A stretch of DNA of 64,000 nucleotides. Source: Aeromicrobium ginsengisoli. GTDB taxonomy: Bacteria; Actinomycetota; Actinomycetes; Propionibacteriales; Nocardioidaceae. Where the stretch lies: positions 496,001 through 560,000 of the forward strand of contig NZ_SDPQ02000002.1 in the NCBI RefSeq assembly GCF_004134905.2, read 5' to 3'. This document shows, in pieces, positions 25,986 to 34,400 of this stretch. Numbering within the stretch: the first letter of the stretch is position 1; every line of letters starts with the position of its first letter. The position numbers were made by a program, and so were the translations under genes. The notes under the pieces are model-generated. The model worked only from the letters and a program-made list of their open reading frames with translations, searched no databases and was not told the DNA's origin.

Positions 25986-26684
25986 CTAGCTGGTGACGCC
26001 GAACTGCTCGACGCGCACGATGCTGCTCGGCACTCCGGCTTCGCCGAGGCTGCGGCCCACGAAGCTGACGAACCCCGCCGACCCGCAGACGTACGCCCGC
26101 TCGATGCCCTTGGAGAGCTCGGCCAGCTCGTCGGGGTAGATGTGGGCGGCGACGCGATCGCCGTGGTTCTCGCGGGTCAGCGCGATGAAGGCGCCGAACT
26201 CCTCGAGCTCCTCGATGTAGGGCAGTCGCTCCCGGGTCTGCGCCGAGGCGACGATCGTGAGCTGCGAGGCCGTGCCCATGCGCCGGGCGTAGCGGAGCAT
26301 CGAGACGAACGGCACGACGCCGGATCCGCCGGCGACACACAGCGACGGCACCTCGCCGCCCCACACGAACCACCGGCCGATCGGGCCGCGCAGCTCGAGC
26401 TCGTCGCCCACCTCGACGACGTCGTGCAGGAACCCCGACACCTCGCCGCGCGGCAGGCACTCGACCATGAGCTCGATCAAGGGGTCGGCTGGATCCGAGG
26501 CGAGGGAGTACGACCGCTGGGCGGTGTAGCCGTCAGGTGCCCGCAGGCGTACGACGTAGTGCTGGCCGGGCACGTGGTCGTGCCGGTCGGCGACCTCGAG
26601 CCGCAGCCGGACGTACGTCTCGCCGAACCGCTCGACCTCGCGCACGATGCCGGTGGTCCACGAGCTGGCAATCGCCTCAGTCAT
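25986..26684 (-). CDS. Ferredoxin-reductase-like FAD/NAD(P)H oxidoreductase
   Basis: A 232-residue flavoprotein of the FNR superfamily. The FAD motif RSYSLAS is at 57-63; the NAD(P)H-binding motif GGSGVVP is at 119-125; and a C-terminal CGSAGFV matches the family's CG-P-G-M loop. No 2Fe-2S domain is attached. It lies 76 bases after the sulfite-oxidase-like gene in the same direction, and pairing of these two types is common, which suggests it passes electrons to or from that protein. The ATG at 26684 has GGGGA seven bases upstream. Confidence 0.85.
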   Translation of the reverse strand: MTEAIASSWTTGIVREVERFGETYVRLRLEVADRHDHVPGQHYVVRLRAPDGYTAQRSYSLASDPADPLIELMVECLPRGEVSGFLHDVVEVGDELELRGPIGRWFVWGGEVPSLCVAGGSGVVPFVSMLRYARRMGTASQLTIVASAQTRERLPYIEELEEFGAFIALTRENHGDRVAAHIYPDELAELSKGIERAYVCGSAGFVSFVGRSLGEAGVPSSIVRVEQFGVTS

Positions 26685-26760
26685 GCTGTCGTCCCCGATA
26701 GAAACCCACGATACGAGAACGACAGCATGAGTGCCTGCCGGTTCCCTCGCTGGCGCTCGG

Positions 26761-27375
26761 TCATGCATCACCCTGGTAGCGCTGCTCCAGCCACGGGTCG
26801 CCGCGGTCGTGGTAGCCGTTGCGCTCCCAGAAGCCCTGCTCGTCGTGGTCCATCAGCTCGATTTGGGTGATCCACTTGGCCGACTTCCAGAAGTAGAGGT
26901 GCGGCACCAGCAGGCGTACGGGACCACCGTGCTCGGGCGCCAGCGGCTTGCCGTCGAACTCCCAGACGATCCACGCCTTGCCGTCGGTGATGTCGTCGAG
27001 CGGCAGGTTGGTGTTGTAGCCCGTCGTCGCGGTCGCCATGACGTGCGTGGCCTCGGGCTTGGGCTTCGCGATCTCGAGCAACGCGTCGACGCTGACGCCG
27101 GCGAACGTGGTGTCGAACTTGGTCCACGTCGTCACGCAGTGGATGTCGCCGAAGTAGGACGACGACGGCAGCGCGTGGATGCCGCGCCAGTCCCACGTCG
27201 TCGGCTTCTCGACCAGGCCGTCGACCGTCATGGTCCAGGTGTCGAGGTCGATCGTCGGGGTCAGCTCGGCGGTGAGGACCGGCCAGGTGGCGCCGGTGTC
27301 GTACTGGCCGGGTGGCAAGCGCGTGTCGCCGCCGCGCCGGGCACCGCCGGTGAATCCGCGAGTGAAGTTGGCCAT
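26761..27375 (-). CDS. Sulfite-oxidase-like molybdopterin oxidoreductase
   Basis: A 204-residue protein with the sulfite oxidase/MsrP molybdopterin fold. The Mo-ligating Cys is C80 in GDIHCVTTWTKFD. HGGPVRLLVPHLYFWKSAKW is the family's conserved later segment. No twin-arginine or other export signal is visible, so it should be cytoplasmic, unlike MsrP. The ATG at 27375 overlaps the hydrolase stop by one base. The flavin reductase next in line may be its redox partner. Substrate unknown. Confidence 0.87.
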   Translation of the reverse strand: MANFTRGFTGGARRGGDTRLPPGQYDTGATWPVLTAELTPTIDLDTWTMTVDGLVEKPTTWDWRGIHALPSSSYFGDIHCVTTWTKFDTTFAGVSVDALLEIAKPKPEATHVMATATTGYNTNLPLDDITDGKAWIVWEFDGKPLAPEHGGPVRLLVPHLYFWKSAKWITQIELMDHDEQGFWERNGYHDRGDPWLEQRYQGDA

Positions 27376-28208
27376 CAGGTGTTCTCCTTCAGGAACGGCA
27401 ACCATGCGTCGATGAGGCCCTGCGGGTTCTCGACAGCGGGGGAGTGGGCAGCATCCTCGACGATGTGGATCTCGGTGTCGAGGCGCTTGGCCATGGCTTC
27501 CTGTACGTCGTGCGGCCACGCGTCGTCGTCGGCGCCGCGGCCGACCCAGAACGGGAGGCCGGTCGCGGCCACCTCGTCGATGATGTCGGGCGCGTCGATC
27601 AGGAGCTGGGTGATGGCCTTGAGCGATGCCGGTGCGTTCGAGGTGAAGCGCTGGTCCAGGAACTCCGCGATGTCCGGCGCCAGCGAGCGATCGCGCGGCA
27701 TGTGGGCGCGGATCTCTGCGAGTGACATCGCTCCGATTGCTTGCACGAGCGGAGTCAGCGGTGGCCGGCCCGGAGTCTCTCCGAGGGCACCGGGGCCGGT
27801 GCAGAGCAGGCTCAGGCTGTGCCACGCGGACGGGTCGGCGACGACGGCCTGTTGCGCGACGAGGCCGCCGAACGAGTGCCCGAGGAGGTGGGACGGCGTC
27901 GGCGTGACGGCCGACTCGACGGCCAGCGCATCAGCGGCGAACCCGTCGAGCGTGTAGTCACCGTCGGGCGCGCCCGGTGTCTCGTACTGGCCCCGCTGGT
28001 CGTACGTCGTCGCGTCGAACCCCGCCGCCGCCAGGAACGGCAGGAATGCGGTGAAGTCCTCCTTGGACCCGGTCCAGCCAGGCACGAGGAGGACGTGCCC
28101 GACGGCGCCGTCCGTGCGTACGGCGTGCGCCGCGAACCCGCCACGCGAGGTCTCGACCGTGACCGCCTCAACCCCAGGCGGCAGGACGAGGGTCTTGGGC
28201 GTGCTCAT
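27375..28208 (-). CDS. Alpha/beta hydrolase
   Basis: A 277-residue alpha/beta hydrolase. The oxyanion region is LLVPGWTGSKEDF, the nucleophile elbow LGHSFGG places Ser near 112, and the acid and base would be the Asp in VGRGADDD and the His in EDAAHSPAVENP. A helical cap between about 145 and 200 is typical of haloperoxidase/esterase members. It is the first gene of a probable hydrolase, sulfite-oxidase-like, flavin-reductase operon; its stop overlaps the next start. Confidence 0.85.
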   Translation of the reverse strand: MSTPKTLVLPPGVEAVTVETSRGGFAAHAVRTDGAVGHVLLVPGWTGSKEDFTAFLPFLAAAGFDATTYDQRGQYETPGAPDGDYTLDGFAADALAVESAVTPTPSHLLGHSFGGLVAQQAVVADPSAWHSLSLLCTGPGALGETPGRPPLTPLVQAIGAMSLAEIRAHMPRDRSLAPDIAEFLDQRFTSNAPASLKAITQLLIDAPDIIDEVAATGLPFWVGRGADDDAWPHDVQEAMAKRLDTEIHIVEDAAHSPAVENPQGLIDAWLPFLKENT

Positions 28209-28210
28209 GT

Positions 28211-28969
28211 CTAGCGGCCACGCTTCGCGATGCGCGTGACGAGCCCCTTCGGGAGGTAGCGTGCGAGCCCGGCCAGCACCTTGTAGCGGACCGACGGGAT
28301 CGACACCGACTTGCCCTTGTCGAGGTCCTTGAGCGAGGTCTTGACGACCTTGTCGGCCTTGAGCCACATCCACTTCGGCACGCCCGAGACGTCCATCTCG
28401 CCGCGCTGGTGGAACTCCGTGCGGACAAACCCGGGACACAGCGCCTGCACCGAGATGTTGACGTCGGCGTAGTGGATGTCGGCCCACTGCGAGAGGTTGA
28501 GGAGCCAGGCCTTGTGGGCGGAGTAGACGCCGCGCGGGGTGAACGCCGCGACGCTCGACACGTTGATGATCTGGCCACCACCACGGCCGGCCATGGTCTT
28601 GATCGCCGCGTCCATGAGGTGCATCGGTGCACGGACGAGGAGGTCGAGCTGGCGGTCCTCGTCGTTGATGTCGGTCGTGCCGAACCAGCCGGCGAGCGAG
28701 GCCCCGGCGTTGTTGACCAGCAGGTCGACCGGACGGGTCGTGTCGGTGAGTTTGTTGACTGTCGCGCGTACGCCTTCGGTGGTCGACAGATCGGCCGTCA
28801 CGACGTCGACCTCGACCCGGTGCTTGCTGCGCATCTGCGTCGCCAGGGACTCCAGCCGCTCGGTCGTACGGGCCACGATCACGAGGTCGTAGCCGCGCCG
28901 GGCCAGCTCCTTGGCGAACGCGTTGCCGATCCCTGAGGTTGCCCCGGTCACCAGCGCGCGACGTGTCAT
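28211..28969 (-). CDS. Short-chain dehydrogenase/reductase
   Basis: A 252-residue NAD(P)-dependent SDR. The cofactor motif is TGATSGIGNAFA near the N-terminus, followed by NNAGAS, NVSSVAA with the catalytic Ser, and YSAHKAW, which contains the YxxxK pair. The C-terminal basic tail (PKGLVTRIAKRGR) resembles the SDRs that act on lipid or fatty acyl substrates, but substrate is unknown. It ends three bases before the hydrolase start on the same strand and may lead that operon. Confidence 0.88.
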   Translation of the reverse strand: MTRRALVTGATSGIGNAFAKELARRGYDLVIVARTTERLESLATQMRSKHRVEVDVVTADLSTTEGVRATVNKLTDTTRPVDLLVNNAGASLAGWFGTTDINDEDRQLDLLVRAPMHLMDAAIKTMAGRGGGQIINVSSVAAFTPRGVYSAHKAWLLNLSQWADIHYADVNISVQALCPGFVRTEFHQRGEMDVSGVPKWMWLKADKVVKTSLKDLDKGKSVSIPSVRYKVLAGLARYLPKGLVTRIAKRGR

Positions 28970-29030
28970 GGAGCAAGCATGCCAAACGCCTCAGCGCGTG
29001 AACGGCGAGGTCAGGCGACGTGATGACACA

Positions 29031-29807
29031 ATGGCGATCGTGACGACGACTATCGCAGTGGCGAACCAGAAGGGTGGCGTCGCCAAGACCACGACGGTCG
29101 TGTCGCTCGGCGCCGCGCTGACCGAGCTCAAGCAGCGGGTCCTGCTCGTCGACGTCGATCCGCAGGGCAGCCTGACGTTCTCGCTCGGCATCGATCCCGA
29201 GGACCTCGAGGTCACGGTCGCGGAGGTGCTGCTCGGCACCCGGCAGGCCGAGGACGCGATCGTCATCACCGACGACGGCATGCACCTCCTGCCGGCCAAC
29301 ATCACGCTGACCCAGGCCGAGGAGAGCCTCATCGGGCGCACCGGCCGCGAGCAGCGGCTGCGGGTCGCGCTCGACAAGGTCGCCGACGACTACGACTGGA
29401 TCCTCATCGACTGCCCGCCGACGCTCGGCATCCTGACGGTGGGCGCGCTGTCGGCCGCGCAGCAGGTGCTGATCCCACTGCAGGCCGAGACGCTGTCGCA
29501 CCGCGGTGTCGGCCAGCTGCTCGACACGATCCACGACGTGCGCCAGTTCATCAACCCGTCGCTGGAGATCATGGGTGTGCTGCCCACGATGTACGACGGC
29601 CGCACCAAGCACGCCCAGAACGTGCTCGCCGCGATCCGCGAGACGTACGAGCTGCCGGTCGTGACGCCGCCGATCCCCAAGACGATCCGCTTCGCCGAGG
29701 CGCCCGCGATCGGCCGCTCGGTGCTTGCCACGGCCCGGACGCACAAGGGCGCCGAGGCCTACCGCCAGGTCGCCGCCGGCATGCTCGCCGGCAACAAGAA
29801 GAAGTAG
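29031..29807 (+). CDS. ParA/Soj-family ATPase
   Basis: A 258-residue ParA-type ATPase. It has the deviant Walker A KGGVAKTT at 14-21 (NQKGGVAKTTT), Walker A' VDVDPQGSLTFSLG and Walker B IDCPPTLG. No partner ParB is nearby, and this is not the chromosome-partition locus. It resembles M. tuberculosis Rv3213c, which lies near the RhlE-type helicase as here, so it is an orphan ParA. The ATG at 29031 was picked because the family starts just before the Walker motif and longer starts add unrelated sequence. Confidence 0.87.
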   Translation: MAIVTTTIAVANQKGGVAKTTTVVSLGAALTELKQRVLLVDVDPQGSLTFSLGIDPEDLEVTVAEVLLGTRQAEDAIVITDDGMHLLPANITLTQAEESLIGRTGREQRLRVALDKVADDYDWILIDCPPTLGILTVGALSAAQQVLIPLQAETLSHRGVGQLLDTIHDVRQFINPSLEIMGVLPTMYDGRTKHAQNVLAAIRETYELPVVTPPIPKTIRFAEAPAIGRSVLATARTHKGAEAYRQVAAGMLAGNKKK

Positions 29808-29823
29808 TAGGCCCCGGCACCGC

Positions 29824-31278
29824 TCACACGGTCTCGAGCAGCTCGGCCTGCTCGCGCGCGTGCCGCTGCACGGCGTTGCGGTCGGGCAGGAACAGCGTCG
29901 CGGCGGCCGACAGCAGATAGCCACCGGCGGCCCACCACGACGCCTCGACGAACCCGTCACGCAGCCCGGTCTCGGTGAACGTGTCGCCGACGACGTGGAA
30001 GAACACTGCTCCCACGATCGCGATGCCGAGCGCCGAGCCGAGCTGCTGGAACGTGCTGTAGGTCCCGGACGCGGCGCCGGCATCATCGGTCGACACCGTC
30101 GCGAGGGCGATGTCGATGAGCGGGACGACCAGCATGCCGAGGCCGATCCCGGCCGCCAGCAGGGGCGGGGTGCCGTCCCAGGCACCGAATCCGGCGCCGT
30201 GGTCCGACACGATCCGGGCCAGCCACCAGATGCCGACGGCCTGGAGGATCGCACCGGCGAACAGCACGACCTTGCCGAGCTTGAGGCCCAGGGGTGCCGA
30301 GATACCGACGCCGATGAACGCGCCGAGGCTGAACGGCAGCAGGACCAGGCCGGCGTGGACGGCACTGAACCCGAGGCCGCTCTGGACGTAGATCACGAGC
30401 GTCAGGGCGAAGCCGGCCATGGCCGCCGAGCAGGCCGCCTGGGTCACGAGACCGGCGGCGAATCCGCGGTTGCCGAACAGGTGCATGGGCAGGAGTGACG
30501 ACTGCGTGAGCCGTTCAGTACGCCGCTGGTTCGCGACGAACGCGGCCAGGACGACAGCAGCACCGGCGAACATCGCCCAGATCCAGGCCGGCCAGCCCTG
30601 CTCGCGACCCTCGATCAGAGGGAAGACCAGCAGGAACACCCCGATGGTGGCGAGCGCGAAGCCGGGCAGGTCGAGGCGGGTCGCCCGCTCCGACACGGTG
30701 TTGGGGACGTACTTCAGCGCCAGCACGATCAGCACGATGCCGACCGGGATGTTGATGAGGAAGATGCTGCGCCAGCCGACACCGAAGGCGTCATGCGTGA
30801 TGAGCCACCCGCCGAGCAGGGGACCGACCACGGCTGCGGTGCCCGAGACGGCGCCGACGATGCCGAACACGTTGGCGCGCTCCTTGGGGGCGTACATGAC
30901 CTGCACGGTCGACAGCAGCTGCGGCACCATCATCGCGGCGAAGGCGCCCTGCACGACCCGGGCGGCGACGAGGGTGTCGCCGTTGCCCGACAGGCAGGCC
31001 GCGAGCGAGGCGAGGGTGAAGCCGGCGACGCCGATGACGAAGACGCGTTGGCGGCCGAAGATGTCGCCGAGCCGGCCGCCGGTGATCAGCAGCACGGCGA
31101 ACGCCAAGGTGTAGCCGCCGAGGATCCACTCGAGGTGGGCGGGGCTGGCGTCGAGGTCGGAGCGGATCGCCGGGAGCGCCACGTTGACGATCGTGACGTC
31201 GAGCAGGTCCATGAAGGCGGCGAACATCAGGACGCTCGTCGCGATGGCGCGCTTGGTGGATGGGGCAGGGGTGTTCAC
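29824..31278 (-). CDS. MFS transporter, DHA2 (14-helix) drug-efflux family
   Basis: A 484-residue membrane protein with about 14 hydrophobic segments. Motif A is GGRLGDIFGRQRVFVIG. It opens MNTPAPSTKRAIATSVLMFAAFM, and motif C is in VGAVSGTAAVVGPLLGGWLI. The pattern suits DHA2 proton-driven exporters of drugs or antiseptics. The PadR-type repressor gene lies just upstream on the same strand, an arrangement in which the regulator often controls the pump. A GC-rich hairpin separates the two. Confidence 0.9.
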   Translation of the reverse strand: MNTPAPSTKRAIATSVLMFAAFMDLLDVTIVNVALPAIRSDLDASPAHLEWILGGYTLAFAVLLITGGRLGDIFGRQRVFVIGVAGFTLASLAACLSGNGDTLVAARVVQGAFAAMMVPQLLSTVQVMYAPKERANVFGIVGAVSGTAAVVGPLLGGWLITHDAFGVGWRSIFLINIPVGIVLIVLALKYVPNTVSERATRLDLPGFALATIGVFLLVFPLIEGREQGWPAWIWAMFAGAAVVLAAFVANQRRTERLTQSSLLPMHLFGNRGFAAGLVTQAACSAAMAGFALTLVIYVQSGLGFSAVHAGLVLLPFSLGAFIGVGISAPLGLKLGKVVLFAGAILQAVGIWWLARIVSDHGAGFGAWDGTPPLLAAGIGLGMLVVPLIDIALATVSTDDAGAASGTYSTFQQLGSALGIAIVGAVFFHVVGDTFTETGLRDGFVEASWWAAGGYLLSAAATLFLPDRNAVQRHAREQAELLETV

Positions 31279-31350
31279 AGTGTCTCCTTGTGGGTGAGAG
31301 ACGCTCGCTACCCTGTGCTTGGGGCCGGGGTCGCTTGCGACTCGGTTTCC

Positions 31351-31382
31351 GATCCCCGGTCGATGCCAGTCGGCCGGGGATC
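31351..31382 (-). terminator. GC-rich hairpin between the PadR and MFS genes
   Basis: GATCCCCGGTCG and CGGCCGGGGATC form a stem with 11 of 12 pairs around an 8-base loop, 11 bases after the PadR stop. No T-run follows. It may terminate or attenuate read-through from the PadR gene into the exporter gene, since both are on the minus strand. Confidence 0.45.
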
Positions 31383-31392
31383 ACTGAAATCT

Positions 31393-32055
31393 CTAGGGGT
31401 CGATGCCGAGCAGGTGCCCGAACTCGTCCATGAGCTTGGCGGTGGCCTCCTCGCCGGAGTGCCCGGCGGCGCGCAGCTCGTGGATGCGGCGCCACATCTC
31501 CAGGCCGCCGAGCCGGTCGTGCGTGATGTCGTCGACGAGCTTCTCGACGAACGTGATCTCTGCGAGGCGCAGTGCTTCGGAGTAGTCACCCTCGACGAGG
31601 AACAGGGCGGGGAATCCCTCGGGCACGTGAGCGCGCACGCCGTCGTACTGGTTGCTGGCCAGGCGCTGCGCCCGGAGCCGCAGCCTGAGTAGCTCGAGCG
31701 CCTCCTCGGGCGGCAGCGCACCCATCAGCGACAGCGCGGCCTCGAAGTCGGTGAACTGCGGCGTCGGGTCGCGCAGCATCTCGCTGAGCCACTCCCGCAT
31801 CGCCGTGGCACCGTCGTCGGTCAGCTCGTACACCGTCCGCTCGGGGCGGTTGCCTTCGCGCAGCGTCTCGCGCGCCGTGATCAGGCCCTTCTTGCGCAGT
31901 GACTCGACGACCGCGTAGAGCGATCCGTAGTTGAGCCGGATGCTCTCCTCCTTGCTGCGTTGGCGCAGGGTCGAGGACATCTCGTACGGGTGCATGGGCT
32001 TCTCGAAGAGCAGCGTCAGCACCGCCAGGGACAGGGCGTTGGCTGGTCGCTTCAT
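31393..32055 (-). CDS. PadR family transcriptional regulator
   Basis: A 220-residue repressor-like protein. The N-terminal winged helix reads LAVLTLLFEKPMHPYEMSS, SIRLNYGSLYAVVESL and RPERTVYELTDDG, typical of PadR. A C-terminal Vir_C-like helical domain (residues about 95-200) provides dimerisation and ligand contact. PadR regulators often repress a neighbouring efflux pump, here the DHA2 exporter. A 16-base palindrome about 30 bases upstream of the start (32086-32101) is a likely operator. Confidence 0.9.
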   Translation of the reverse strand: MKRPANALSLAVLTLLFEKPMHPYEMSSTLRQRSKEESIRLNYGSLYAVVESLRKKGLITARETLREGNRPERTVYELTDDGATAMREWLSEMLRDPTPQFTDFEAALSLMGALPPEEALELLRLRLRAQRLASNQYDGVRAHVPEGFPALFLVEGDYSEALRLAEITFVEKLVDDITHDRLGGLEMWRRIHELRAAGHSGEEATAKLMDEFGHLLGIDP

Positions 32056-32085
32056 GGCACTCCTCGGGTTGTACTCGTACCCGAA

Positions 32086-32101
32086 TACTCTAACTAGAGT
32101 A
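32086..32101. promoter_or_regulatory. Candidate PadR operator palindrome
   Basis: TACTCTA-AC-TAGAGTA is a perfect inverted repeat in an AT-rich patch between the divergent PadR and L,D-transpeptidase genes, 30 bases upstream of padR. Its AT content stands out against the window. It would suit autoregulation by the PadR protein. Confidence 0.55.
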
Positions 32102-32156
32102 ATTTGGGTTTGGCAAGTCTGCGGAGGCTTCGGGTCGTGCCGATTAGGATGGGAGC

Positions 32157-32828
32157 GTGTCCAAGCACCGCGCCTCCCATCGGATGATTCGTCGTCGCGG
32201 ACGCGTCGGTGCGCTGGGACTCGCGATCGTGGTCACGATGGCCGTCGGCGGAGCCGCCGTCGGCATCCTGCCGCAGCTCAAGCCGGACCGGGCAGCAGCC
32301 GACACCTCAGCAGCAGCGCCCGCGTCGATCGAGACGGCGCGGGTCGACACCGTCGTCATCCCGACGCCCGCACCCAAGCGGCGAGCCGCCGCCGCGAGCG
32401 TCACGAAGGTTGCGCCCGTCCCCGAGCTCCCGGCCGGCTCCGGCTCGGGCCGGCGCATCGTGTTCGACCAGAGCGATCAGCGGGTCTGGCTCGTCGACGA
32501 CGGCAGCAAGGTCGCGCGCACCTACCTCGTCTCGGGCAGTCGCTTCGACAACCTGCAGCCGGGGTCCTACACGGTGCAGTCGAAGTCGCGGCATGCCGGC
32601 GCGTTCGACGGCAGCGGCACGATGGAGTACTTCGTACGCTTCGCGACCGGCTACAGCGAGCCGATCGGCTTCCACTCGGTGCCCAAGGACAACTCCGGCA
32701 AGCTCGAGCAGACCAAGGCGCAGCTGGGCACGCCGCTGTCGGCCGGCTGCGTACGCCAATGGCTGCCCGACGCGATCGCGCTCTGGGACTTCGCCCCCGT
32801 CGGCACCAAGGTCATCGTCACCGCCTAA
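32157..32828 (+). CDS. L,D-transpeptidase (YkuD domain), membrane-anchored
   Basis: A 223-residue cell-wall enzyme that makes 3-3 cross-links in peptidoglycan or anchors proteins to it. A basic N-terminus and one membrane segment (about 17-38) are followed by an Ala/Pro-rich linker and a YkuD domain from about residue 98 (RRIVFDQSDQRVWLVDDG). The catalytic Cys is C198 in PLSAGCVRQW, with the His in GFHSVP near 173. The usual SHGC motif reads SAGC here. Start is GTG. It is divergent from padR. Confidence 0.85.
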   Translation: MSKHRASHRMIRRRGRVGALGLAIVVTMAVGGAAVGILPQLKPDRAAADTSAAAPASIETARVDTVVIPTPAPKRRAAAASVTKVAPVPELPAGSGSGRRIVFDQSDQRVWLVDDGSKVARTYLVSGSRFDNLQPGSYTVQSKSRHAGAFDGSGTMEYFVRFATGYSEPIGFHSVPKDNSGKLEQTKAQLGTPLSAGCVRQWLPDAIALWDFAPVGTKVIVTA

Positions 32829-32865
32829 GCCCAAGGCTGAGCGTCGTTGGGCCTGCGTGACCCCG

Positions 32866-34287
32866 TCAGTCCGTCTTGGCGACCGGGGCTCCGCCGCGCG
32901 AACGCGTGCGGTTACGGTTGCGGCGGGGACGCTGTGCGCCGTCGCTCTTCTCGCCGCCTGAGGACTGCTGCGCCTTCTGCTCGCCGCCGCGTCCACCGCG
33001 GTCGCCGCCGCTGCGCTCGCTGCTGCGTCCGCCACGGTCTCCACCGCTGCGACCGCGACCACCGCCACCGCGCCCGTCGTCCTTCTTGGGCTCACGCGGC
33101 GACGGGTCCTTGATGCGGCCCTTGACGTTGCGATCGATGCCGAGGTCGTGGAACAGGTGGTCCGACGTCGAGTAGGTCTCCTGCGGCTCGTCGAACGGCA
33201 GGCCCAGCGCGGAGTTGATGAGCTTCCAGCGCGTGATGTCGGCCCAGTCGACGAACGTCACGGCGATGCCCGAGGCGCCGGCGCGGCCCGTGCGACCGAT
33301 GCGGTGCACGTACGTCTTGTCGTCCTCGGGGCAGTTGTAGTTGATGACGTGCGTGATGCCGGCGACGTCGATGCCGCGGGCGGCCACGTCGGTCGCGACG
33401 AGGATGTTGATCTTGCCCTCGCGGAATCGGGTCAGCGCCTTCTCGCGGGCCGGCTGCGCCATGTCGCCGTGCAGCGGCGAGGCGGGGAAGCCGCGGTCGA
33501 TCAGCTCGTCGGCGACCCGCTGCGCGGTGCGCTTGGTGCGGGTGAAGACGAGGACCTTGCCGACGTCGTCGGCCTGCAGGATGCGGCCGACGATCTCGGC
33601 CTTGTCCATCTCGTGCGCCTGCCAGACGAACTGCGCCGTCGCCGGCACCATCTGGGTGTCCTCGCCGGACTCGGCACGGATGTTCATGGGGTGGCGCATG
33701 TGCTTGCGGGCCAGCCCGACGATCGCGCCCGGCATGGTCGCCGAGAACAGCATCGTCTGGCGGGTCTCGGGGGTCTTGGCCAGCAGCGACTCGACGTCGG
33801 GCAGGAAGCCCAGGTCGAGCATCTCGTCGGCCTCGTCGAGGACGAGCGACTTGACGTGCGACAGGTCGAGCGCGCCACGGTTCGCCAGGTCGAGGAGACG
33901 GCCGGGCGTACCGACGACGATGTCGACGCCGGCCTTGAGCGCATCGAGCTGCGACTCGTAGGGGACGCCACCGTAGATCGTCAGGTTGCGGGTGCCGCGC
34001 TTCTTGGACGCGATCTCGATGTCGCTGGCGACCTGGATCGCGAGCTCGCGCGTCGGAGCGACGATGAGGGCCTGCGGCTTGCCGGCGACGACCTGGTCGT
34101 AGTCGGCGTCGTGGGGCGCTACCGTGCGCTGGATGACGGGGATGCCGAACGCCAGCGTCTTGCCGGTGCCGGTGCGCGCCTGGCCGATCAGATCGGTGCC
34201 CATGAGGGCGACGCCGAGCGTCATCTCCTGGATCGGGAAAGCTTCTTGGATGCCGACGTCACTCAGTGCGTCGGCGATCTCGGGCAT
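32866..34287 (-). CDS. DEAD-box RNA helicase (RhlE/DeaD type), start uncertain
   Basis: An ATP-dependent RNA helicase. All motifs are present: GIQEAFPIQ of the Q-motif, ARTGTGKT (about 37-44), LDEADEMLD, FSATM, RGIDV and HRIGRTGRAG. A long Gly/Arg/Ser-rich RNA-binding tail follows (GRGGGGRGRSGGDRGGR). In M. tuberculosis rhlE lies in the same neighbourhood. The ATG at 34287 cuts off the aromatic part of the Q-motif: the frame continues upstream as TTFKDLGV, which is what the family has, yet no ATG, GTG or TTG precedes before a stop. A CTG at 34314 is one possible start. Confidence 0.88.
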   Translation of the reverse strand: MPEIADALSDVGIQEAFPIQEMTLGVALMGTDLIGQARTGTGKTLAFGIPVIQRTVAPHDADYDQVVAGKPQALIVAPTRELAIQVASDIEIASKKRGTRNLTIYGGVPYESQLDALKAGVDIVVGTPGRLLDLANRGALDLSHVKSLVLDEADEMLDLGFLPDVESLLAKTPETRQTMLFSATMPGAIVGLARKHMRHPMNIRAESGEDTQMVPATAQFVWQAHEMDKAEIVGRILQADDVGKVLVFTRTKRTAQRVADELIDRGFPASPLHGDMAQPAREKALTRFREGKINILVATDVAARGIDVAGITHVINYNCPEDDKTYVHRIGRTGRAGASGIAVTFVDWADITRWKLINSALGLPFDEPQETYSTSDHLFHDLGIDRNVKGRIKDPSPREPKKDDGRGGGGRGRSGGDRGGRSSERSGGDRGGRGGEQKAQQSSGGEKSDGAQRPRRNRNRTRSRGGAPVAKTD

Positions 34288-34400
34288 GACGCCCAGATCT
34301 TTGAACGTAGTCAGGGTCTTCTCGAATTCTTGAGACTCGTGGGATTTCTGGGTCCAGTCTATCGTCTGGCGACGCCGGCCTTCCCGCTACGCTGCGGGGC

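Noticed and set aside
27375..30365. A 996-codon open frame on the minus strand
   Set aside because: Its first part is a shadow of MFS and ParA coding; only the last 277 codons are a gene, the alpha/beta hydrolase.
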